From Leptodontidium sp. MPI-SDFR-AT-0119 (Eukaryota > Ascomycota > Leotiomycetes > Helotiales > Leptodontidiaceae), in assembly GCA_020726505.1 (NCBI GenBank), contig JAHLEZ010000037.1, positions 186,001-250,000 on the forward strand: a stretch of DNA of 64,000 bases, read 5' to 3'. The position numbers and the translations under genes are program-made. This document shows positions 56,629 to 64,000 of this stretch, one piece after another; the first letter of the stretch is position 1; every line of letters starts with the position of its first letter. The notes under the pieces were generated by a model. That model was not told where the DNA came from. It saw only the letters and a program-made list of their open reading frames with translations, and searched no databases.

Positions 56629-58410
56629 TCAATCCTCCAACCTCACAAACCCACTTCCTTCAACCCGACTTCTTGGACCTCGTCTCCTCCTCCTCCTATC
56701 CTCCCTCCTCTTCAAAGCCCACACGCCACCCATAACCACAACCTGCCCAACGATCGCCACCGCACTAAATCTAAACCCCTTTTTAAATCTCGGAGCATCT
56801 TTGACAGGATACGTCAAGACCGGCAACCAAGTATTGACCGCATAGCCACTCGCATTCATGACACCAAGAACAATAGCTCGTTCCTCCGCATCAGGGCCGC
56901 AGATCTCATTCGCCCAGGACATGGCGAGGGGTCCAAAAGCAACAGCACCGCGTCCGATGAAGTAGGCGATGTATTTCAGGGTAGTTGGGATATTCCAGAT
57001 GGAGAGGAGGAGGTACGACAGAAAGCCAAAGGACTGTGGGAAGTTAGTCATAATATTCTCTTAGGTAACTCAAGTTGGGTTGGGGGCTTACGGCGGATAT
57101 TCCCATTACCAGAGGTCGATTACGTAGGAAATCACTGAGAATTGCAAATCCTATTGTTGTGACGAGCTGCACTGCGCTCTGGCCTGTAGGTATGATATTC
57201 TGGTTCCGTTTCATCAGTATTATCCAGAAAGGGGATTTCGGGGTGTGAAAAGAAAGAAATGACCCACAACCAAACTAACAGGAAACCCCCTCGATTTCAG
57301 CCAAAGAGCCAAAGGAGCGACGCTCCCCGACGGGCCTGTGTTAATGAACACCACATACAATAATGTCAAACCGTAGACATGCCATCTAGCAAAAGTTCTC
57401 TTCAGAATCGACCAACCGAGTTCCTTCCTCGGCGCTCTTCCCACATCACGCATCCTCTTCCTAGCCCTCTCAGCATCATCTTCAGTGAGGTAGAAAGCAC
57501 GTGTATTTTCAGGCAGGTCGGGGATGAGGAAAAATCCAGCTAAGCAGATCGGTAGGCTGATTAACCCATCCATTATGAAGAGCCATTGCCAGCCTTCTTT
57601 ACCTAACGTGCCGTTCATTCCTTTGTAGACTGCTGCTTGGAGATACCCTGAGAACATCCCTGCTGCTGCAGATGAGGCGTGGAATATACATGCTCGTTTA
57701 CCCAGCTCGGAGGGTTTGTACCATGAGCCGATGAGAAAATGGGCCGCGGGGGTAGAAGATTGATTCCACAAGACCGACTAAGAAGCGAATAGCGATGACT
57801 TGTTTCGAGCTCGAAGCAGCCGCAAGAGAAAAAGTAAGGACTGTCCAAACTAACTCGCAAGAGGGAATCCAAATCGATGGCCGGACTTTCGTAAGAATGA
57901 ACTGTGAAGGGAGTTGACCGATAACATAGCCAGTCGTCCAAGCGACATCTATCATATTCAGCTCGTTTGCGTTCATCTGTAGTGCTTCTTTCATCCCCGA
58001 GACGTATGCGTTGGATATGTTTGTTTGGTCTAGGTTCTTAATGAAGTAGCCGAGGGAGAGAATGGTAAGGAGCGAGACATCAAGTTTCTGGAGGAACCTG
58101 CGCTCTTCTTTTGTTCGTTCTGGGTCGTAGTCCTGAGCTCCGTTAGAATGTTTTCAGGTGACGAAAGACTTTCTGTTGCAGAATGCAGACTCACCCAGAT
58201 GTATGACCACCATGGTACCTTCTCCTGCCCGCCAAACTGGACTGAACTACTTTCAGATTCTGAACCAATAAAGACATCCCGAGAAGGCAGAAGTGGGGAT
58301 TTATCGTCCGCCATCTCATCAACAGATAAAAGAGGAATCGAGCTTTCGTCTTCGCCTCCCGTTAAATCGTCCTGGGCGCCCTTCACAGAAGTATTAGTTC
58401 CACGCCACAT
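56629..58410 (-). CDS. MFS transporter, Liz1/pantothenate-like, with internal +1 frameshift
   Basis: Predicted vitamin or organic-anion permease of the Dal5/Liz1 branch. Exons are 58410-58195, 58132-57268, 57199-57092 and 57033-56629. Motifs in order: GYFIKNLDQTNISNAYVSGM, DVAWTTGYVIGQLPSQFILT, RFLVGLVES then FYP, AAHFLIGSWYKPSELGKRAC, NIIPTGQSAVQLVTT, and SWANEICGPDAEERAIVLGV with MNASGYAVNTWLPV. Exon 2 is 865 nt, one more than a whole number of codons. The break lies between FYP and AAH, at a run of five C (minus strand) about 57750. Removing one C restores a normal family sequence of about 530 residues. Either the gene is freshly inactivated or the homopolymer is misassembled. Confidence 0.8.
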
Positions 58411-59218
58411 CTTCAAGATGAAGTAACAAGCCCCAAAGTCATACCTTCAGCACCATCGTCACGCTGACCATGAGGCGTGCTACCTCGTATATTGCGTCAT
58501 CTGAAACCCATCTCCAGAATATAAATAGGTGATGAGTGGAGAAGTCATCGCCTTCCCAGCCTGTTGAATCGCTGATTACATTTACAATTTGAGAAGCTCC
58601 TCTATTCCAGCGAAGGGGCCGAGGAACCGCAGCTTTGTCAGAAATAAAGTCGCAGAGCTGCACATATGTTGTGCTCCCGAGACATTTGATGCCATAGATA
58701 GAGCACTCGCGGCCACCGAATAAGAGGAGGGGTCGAGCAGTCGAGCAGGATAAGACATGGAGGGTATCTCATGACCGCAACGGGCATGTCGTCTCAGAAA
58801 CCAATAACATGTACGAGATAGGCCACATTGAAACAGATCAGATGCATGTTAGAATAGACGATTGGGCGTTGCGAGCGCGGATGTCAGAAAAGGTGGGAAG
58901 CACGCAATTGACCCCACATCTTGTAAATCCCCCAGACGCGAATGAGCTTCAACGTCAGACTACCCCTCATTTATCTCTTCGACGCGGATTTCGGGGAACA
59001 CGCGATTTATTAGAAATCCAAATATTGAGAAGCGGGCAACGGGCAATGAAGGGTGGAGATGCTGAAATAGATAAATGATCCTCGAAAGAACTTCGCTTTT
59101 GCAAATGAAAGTTATTGTATACAGTACCTCGCTTCTTCTCGCTTCACCATTTGTTTTGAAACCACACCAAGCCAAGATAAGAAGATATTGACGTCCACAT
59201 CATAACATACAGACAGCC
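58411..59218. promoter_or_regulatory. Divergent intergenic region, MFS / TfdA-type dioxygenase
   Basis: Head-to-head arrangement of the Liz1-like permease and the dioxygenase. No gene is recognised inside; both promoters must lie here. Confidence 0.5.
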
Positions 59219-60518
59219 ATGGCTCCATCAGCAACAGAAATCGAAGTCCGCCCAATTGCCTCACACATCAAGGACTTCGTCGTCCAAAACAAGGACACTC
59301 TCCCACTACCGCCAGCAGCTCGCGCTCGTCTCGAGAAGGCCGGCATCGATCTGAGCAACGGCTACCCTGAACGTCCAGGAAAGCCTCTTTACCTCGATGA
59401 TGCCACTAGCATCCGCAATGTTGATCGGGAACACATCGATGCTGGAGCCCGAGCTGACAAGTCAAAGTCTGCTTTGTTCTCAGCAGCCAAGGAAGTCATT
59501 CATCTAACTGCACACATCGGAACCGAGATCGTCGGTCTTCAATTGAAGGATTTGACAGATACGCAGAAAGATGAGCTCGCTTTACTTATTGCCGAGAGAT
59601 CTGTTGTGTTCTTCAGAGATCAGGATCTTAGCCCACAGGATCAGAAGAAGTTGGGAGAGTACTTTGGAGAGGTTGAGATCCATGTGAGAATGGCCGTTTC
59701 TTGAACGCAGCCGGGGAAGCTGACAAGTAATAGCCACAAGTTCCACACGTGCCGGGTGTTCCAGGTGTCAGCGTCTTGTGGCCTGCACTCATGGCTACTG
59801 AGAGGAAAGCATCGTTCAGACAGCCAGGAGGCGCCTCAAGATGGCATACGTATGTTCTCTCTCCACCGTAGCCGAACGAATACTAACCATGGTCAGTGAT
59901 CTTGTCCATGAGAAGCACCCAGCCGGTATCACTCACCTCCACAATGACACTGTCCCAACAGTCGGAGGTGACACTTTGTGGGCAAGCGGATATGCTGCCT
60001 ATTCTAAGCTGAGCCCTGAATTCCGCAAGATCATCGATGGCAGAGAAGCAATCTACACTAGTGCTCACACATATCTCGACCGAAATGACCCAAATGCTGG
60101 ACCAAAGCACGTGGAGCGTATCCACCCCATCGTTCGAGTTCACCCAGCAACTGGATGGAAGGCTCTTTGGGTCAACAGAGCAATGACCAAGTCAATCGTA
60201 GGATTGGACAAGGGTGAAAGCGACGCCATCTTGAACTATCTGTACGATGTGTATGAGAGCAATGTCGATATTCAGGTCCGCTTCAAGTGGACTCCGAGAA
60301 CCAGTGCTTTGTGGTAAGTCTTCCCGCCGTCCCAACTTATGCTGGGTAAATGCTGATTATGTACAAGGGATAACCGCATCACTATGCACAATGCTTCATG
60401 GGATTACGAGGGACTCGAGCCAAGGCACGGCACCCGGGTGACTTCTTTAGCGGAGAAACCGTATTTTGTTGCAGATGCGCCAACGAGAAGAGAGGCTTTA
60501 GGCCTAGAAGACGCATGA
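59219..60518 (+). CDS. TauD/TfdA-family Fe(II)/2-oxoglutarate dioxygenase
   Basis: Predicted cytosolic oxygenase of the taurine/2,4-D dioxygenase family. Fungal members release sulfite from sulfonates or oxidise related acids. Four exons (59219-59683, 59734-59849, 59897-60313, 60368-60518) give 382 residues. The HxD motif is split by intron 2 (WHT|D; about H193/D195). The distal histidine is in NRITMHNASWDYEG (about H340), followed by the 2-oxoglutarate-binding arginine in RHGTRVT (about R356). The block THLHNDTVPTVGGDTLWAS is typical. All introns are GT-AG, 47-54 nt. It is divergent from a Dal5/Liz1-type permease, a pairing that suggests uptake and oxidation of one compound (inference). Confidence 0.9.
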
Positions 60519-61166
60519 AGGAGTGATGGTACTACTCGGATTTCATGTATAGCAGAAACAACATGTTAGAATATGAGGAACTATACCATGAAGTCTCGAG
60601 GAAAGCCCTGTGTAATCCAGCCGCAAGTGACAATGAAAACGAAGCGCGATTTACTCAAAAATTTAAGCAGCATTGAACAAAACACTGATGAGTTTCTGGC
60701 GACAAGGGTCAGATACTCCAAAACTAATTAGCTCATGGAGGGATTTCTAACGGGTGAACTACGCAGCAACGCGAATAGACGAGAATCAGAGTAAAGGTCT
60801 AGGAAGAGAGGAAAGTAACAACGAAGACTTACCGGAAGATTCATGTCATGAGGTTCAAAAAATATGCGGACCACCATTAGTACCTTATCGTTGGCACAAG
60901 TTAATTCTCACGAGGAACGTTCCAGCTGCTGCAATTTCAGCAAGGTTAAATTCTAACCTCCGCACAATATTTAGACTCATCCTGTCTAGCCGCATCTTAT
61001 TCGGTCCCCCCCTGAAAATTTCAGTGAGTAGCACTTAGAACAGGCCATCGAAACTTTGGGGGCGGGGGGCTTAGCAATGGGTCTTAAAGGTCCTCATGGT
61101 CCCTACCAATTTACCAAAGCTAACTTGCAGCTTGGTTCCCAGGGCGATTCACATCCAGTGTGTTCC
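60519..61166. other. Intergenic between convergent genes
   Basis: No gene or repeat is recognised apart from short G/C homopolymers near 61005-61070. Confidence 0.45.
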
Positions 61167-62155
61167 TCACTCCTCGCTGCTAGGCGAGTCAGGGGATTCA
61201 GATCCAACCCAAGCCTCATACTCTGAATCAAGATCAGGCCACGGGGTGGCTGACAGTAAGCTCCTTATGCTTTCTGGTAGCGAGTATGAACGTCCAATGA
61301 TGGAGGGAGCCGTGAAGGTTCCCCTGAGATTCTCTGCTTGTGTCAGGCAAAGAGCCTTACGTATGTCCTCTTCAACAAAATTCTTGTCTAAGCCATGCGC
61401 CTTTCCAAATGGACCCATGGATAGCTTCACCAGTTTGTCCCACTTATGCCTTGCCAATTCCCGGCGATGAAAGCTTTTCTCGCCGTCTAGGATGCTGGAA
61501 AGAGAGTGCAACTGGTCCTTGTCGCGGAGGAGGACGAAAAGAACTCGAAGTTTGGGAAAGGCGCAACAGAGTAAGTCTGTCTCTACCAGATCATGGCATC
61601 TGAGTCTTAAGAGACGCCTACTAATTATTAGAGCTTAGATATACCTAAAACAGTCTGGAGTGAATCTGCGCCAATCCGGGTAGTCGATTAGCCAAGGTCT
61701 GTAAAATTTGAAGTCCTTCAGGTACGCAATATTCAAATCATATCGCATCCACTTTGTACCCATGACGCCGTTTCTAAGATTGCGTGGTGCTTCGACGTCT
61801 CGAAAAATAATTGCTTCTCTTCGAGGCGCTTGACAGGTAATGAGAAGTGGTTGGGGGGGGGGGGGGGGGGGGGGTTCTTCGGCCAGCATTGGAGCATCCA
61901 GGGATCTTGATTGCTGGAAGGTAAGACTTCAAGCTCTGCAATCCGCGGTCTGTGTAACGCATGTCTCCATATACGGCAACGGATTTTGGGAGGGAATTTT
62001 GGAAAGAGCGCGAATGAGCTACTCGAAGTCGGCATGCCCTCGTAGTCAGCCACTGCGATATTCCGACGTAGGGTGCGCCGCATATTGGTCGTAAGCCAGC
62101 GATATCGATCTCGTCTGGGGCCATGAGATAGAGACATCGAGTCTGGGGTCGACAT
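61167..62155 (-). CDS. 2EXR-domain protein with out-of-frame poly-proline tract
   Basis: Exons 62155-61645 and 61599-61167 (45-nt intron, GTATAT donor) encode a 2EXR-type fungal protein. It shows FALFPKFPPKIRCRIWRHAL, then RPRIAELEVL, a poly-Pro tract, PLLITCQAPRREAIIF, MRYDLNIAYLKDFKFYRPWL, and in the last exon DLLCCAFPKLRVLFVLLRDK. The poly-Pro tract is a run of 22 C on the coding strand (complement of 61853-61874). With 22 bases the upstream and downstream conserved parts lie in different frames; 20 or 23 would join them. Function of 2EXR proteins is unknown. The start at MSTPDSMSLS is the first ATG before the domain; the frame is open further upstream without another ATG I trust. Confidence 0.7.
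61853..61874. repeat. G22 mononucleotide tract inside a coding exon
   Basis: Uninterrupted run of 22 G on the plus strand (poly-Pro codons on the minus strand) within the 2EXR gene. Such tracts are highly slippage-prone in vivo and error-prone in sequencing. Confidence 0.95.
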
Positions 62156-63122
62156 GATCGATGCAGCCTTGGCAGCAGACTGTGGAAGCCCATTATAGTC
62201 TTGATCGAAGGGAGCCCCAGCATTCACACAGTTTTCCCTGATGGCAGACGATGGTTGTGATGAGCACAGTAGGTTCCAATAGCACTCGTGATGGTTAGAC
62301 TCCTCCTTACGACGCTCCTGAATCTTTTGCTGAAGCTTGGCACGTCGGTCTCGCGTATTCCAAATCAACAATCCACCTCAAACGAAGTCAACAGATGCGA
62401 GGGGCTTCTGCGCTGGATGCGATTCTTGGGGCGATTGCGGTTGTGGTGATGGCTGCGGTCGCTACAGTTCTATGGCATATCTGCCGAGATAGGGAATGCT
62501 TTAGAGCTTCAAAGGTATGTTGGTTTGTTGTTGTTGCCTGTTGTCGCCAGCTGTGAGATATGGTCTTCGGTGGCGTGCTGGATGTATATTTGTGAATGTT
62601 TTTGAAGTTGAATGATAGCGGATGAAAAATTAAGAGAAGAGAAGGAAGAAAAGAAGAAATACGCTACCTATCTACCTAGAGAGAAAAGATGAAGACGCGA
62701 TAAAATGGCTTCAGTTGCAGTTGCGACCAGCCGAGGGTTGCCAGGCTGTCACATGACCAGGCCCCTTTTCCAGCAATCCATCTCATCTGCATCTTTGGTT
62801 CGGTGCCAATATAAACCTCAACCTCAACCTCAAACTGAACATCATTTCAATTCTCCCTGTCAGTGCCACCCTCATTCCCCAGAGACATGAAAGCTCGTCG
62901 CTCAGAAGACGACAACACCTGTGCTACTCTTGCTGGAGACCACCCATGTGACTGGGAAGGGGGCTGAGGGATTTCGATGCCTGCAGGTGCAGATGGAGAT
63001 GCATTTCAGCCCTGTCCGTGCAGCTCAGCCGCTGGATCTCGACATACATATTTATTGTCCATCCTTTTGTCAAGTACTTATTCTCGTATAGATATCCCCG
63101 CGAACCCCCTAGTGTGACAACA
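62156..63122. promoter_or_regulatory. Divergent region, 2EXR gene / HET-domain gene
   Basis: Head-to-head starts. It contains GA-rich sequence near 62630-62690 and about four copies of AACCTC around 62814-62833. No gene is recognised. Confidence 0.45.
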
Positions 63123-64000
63123 ATGGATTCACAAAGGCAGTTCTCGCCTAGCTCTGATACATCCACTCAACTTCCGCCTCATGTGGAAACGAACTCAACA
63201 GACGGCCTCCTTGTCGAGCTCGAAGAGCTAATGGGCCATGAATTCTTCAATATCGCACCTAAGAAGATTTATGTCTATGGGCAACTCCCAGCTCATGGTG
63301 TCATTCGCCTCCTTACGTTGGAGGCTGGCTTCAAGTACAGCCCCCTTCGAGGCTCCCTCAAACAAGTCAGCATCGACGAGTTTCCGCGCTATGAAGCACT
63401 TTCCTACTGCTGGGGCTCTCCTGACAAGCCACAATCTATACAAATTGATGGTGGAATAATGAATATTACCGAATCACTGCATTCGGCTCTTGTTCGTCTC
63501 CGTCGAATGACTAAGAGCCGACTCATTTGGGCAGATGCACTATGCATCAACCAAAACGACAACATCGAAAAGAGCCAACAAATTCTCCTCATGCCACAGA
63601 TTTACTCGTCGGCATTTAGAGCCTTGGCCTACCTAGGGGATGAAGCAGATGGCAGCGATTCTGCAATCCAGCTTCACGAGAAGATTGGAGATATCAGTTT
63701 CAATGCCTTGCCAGAGAAATCTGTCACTATCGAGTGGCTTGAAGCACATGGCCTTCCAGGATACAAGGACTCCGTGTGGTTGGCCTGGTCGAAATTCTGG
63801 CGTAGGTCTTGGTTCCGAAGAGCTTGGGTGCTACAAGAGTTTATTCTGGGCAAAGATATTGTCATCATTTGTGGCCGGAAGAAAATCCAATGGAAGAAAT
63901 TTGTGAGTGCTACGGAAAAGATGCAGGAGTACAATCTCCTACGATGGAGCGCAAGTCCCGAGGATACTTCTGACGGTCTTACTGACGCGCATTCGGGTGC
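63123..64000 (+). CDS. HET-domain (heterokaryon incompatibility-like) protein, 5' part
   Basis: Open from the ATG of MDSQRQFSPSSDTS to the window end without a stop, 292 codons so far; the 3' end lies outside. The HET domain is clear: RLLTLEAG, then FPRYEALSYCWGSPDKPQSI near residue 90, LHSALVRLRRMTKSRLIWAD followed by ALCINQ, IYSSAFRALAYLGDEAD, and WFRRAWVLQEFILGKDIVI. HET proteins act in vegetative (non-self) incompatibility and cell death in ascomycetes; many copies have no known partner. It lies near a HeLo-like/ankyrin gene and a 2EXR gene, families that often share variable, recognition-rich genomic regions. Confidence 0.9.
   Translation, partial: MDSQRQFSPSSDTSTQLPPHVETNSTDGLLVELEELMGHEFFNIAPKKIYVYGQLPAHGVIRLLTLEAGFKYSPLRGSLKQVSIDEFPRYEALSYCWGSPDKPQSIQIDGGIMNITESLHSALVRLRRMTKSRLIWADALCINQNDNIEKSQQILLMPQIYSSAFRALAYLGDEADGSDSAIQLHEKIGDISFNALPEKSVTIEWLEAHGLPGYKDSVWLAWSKFWRRSWFRRAWVLQEFILGKDIVIICGRKKIQWKKFVSATEKMQEYNLLRWSASPEDTSDGLTDAHSG

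Noticed and set aside
62814..62833. Telomere-like AACCTC repeats
   Set aside because: Only about four copies and not the TTAGGG-type fungal telomere unit; treated as a short leader microsatellite.
1..64000. CRISPR arrays, rRNA genes, tRNA genes and bacterial-type operons
   Set aside because: No regular spacer-repeat structure, no recognisable tRNA T-arm or rRNA core sequence, and the intron-containing gene structure is eukaryotic.

Overview
The window is nuclear DNA of a filamentous ascomycete (Pezizomycotina; a Leotiomycetes/Helotiales-type genome is plausible but not proven). The evidence is short GT-AG introns (about 40-113 nt), CT-rich leaders, Zn2Cys6 regulators, HET and 2EXR proteins, a fungal Pan1 and a sphingolipid C9-methyltransferase. 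Exon coordinates below were derived by hand. For every gene called intact, the exon lengths sum to a whole number of codons.

Layout. (1) 0-19.2 kb is an accessory, catabolic-looking block: Dal5/Tna1-type MFS transporter, class II aldolase/adducin protein, Zn2Cys6 regulator, secreted GH5 enzyme, second Zn2Cys6 regulator, phytanoyl-CoA-dioxygenase-like Fe(II)/2-oxoglutarate enzyme, MFS sugar transporter, SDR, and monocarboxylate-type MFS transporter. No PKS, NRPS or terpene synthase is present. (2) 21-23.7 kb holds a tandem pair of MYND-finger genes; the first is broken. (3) 24-33.6 kb is core genome: Pan1, sphingolipid C9-methyltransferase, and a third Zn2Cys6 regulator. (4) 35-47.3 kb is dynamic: a 479-bp hAT-like non-autonomous element with a perfect 8-bp target duplication, an MFS pseudogene, two small secreted proteins, a pair of cysteine-rich W-x-C-C domain genes, a decayed piggyBac-like transposase fragment, an EthD-like gene and a GH2 pseudogene. 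(5) 48.5-64 kb holds a GT32 glycosyltransferase, Mak11 WD40 protein, a HeLo-like/ankyrin protein, a hypothetical basic protein, a Liz1-like MFS transporter, a TfdA-type dioxygenase, a 2EXR protein with a 22-base mononucleotide tract in its coding sequence, and the start of a HET-domain protein that runs off the window.

How genes may work together (inference). Genes of the left block look able to release (GH5), import (three MFS proteins) and oxidise or cleave (aldolase, dioxygenase, SDR) a plant-derived substrate under two local regulators. The sugar transporter has CreA-like sites clustered upstream. The right part mixes housekeeping genes with non-self-recognition-type families (HeLo-like/ankyrin, HET) and lineage-variable genes, several broken.

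The most novel item is the 101-aa protein at 40978-41385. It is made of two copies of a W-x-C-C-K|C ... C-x2-C-x4-C-x2-C domain, each interrupted by an intron at exactly the same codon boundary. A neighbouring frameshifted relative shares that intron position. Several genes between 41.7 and 62 kb carry single +1 frameshifts, so either real decay or assembly indels must be considered.
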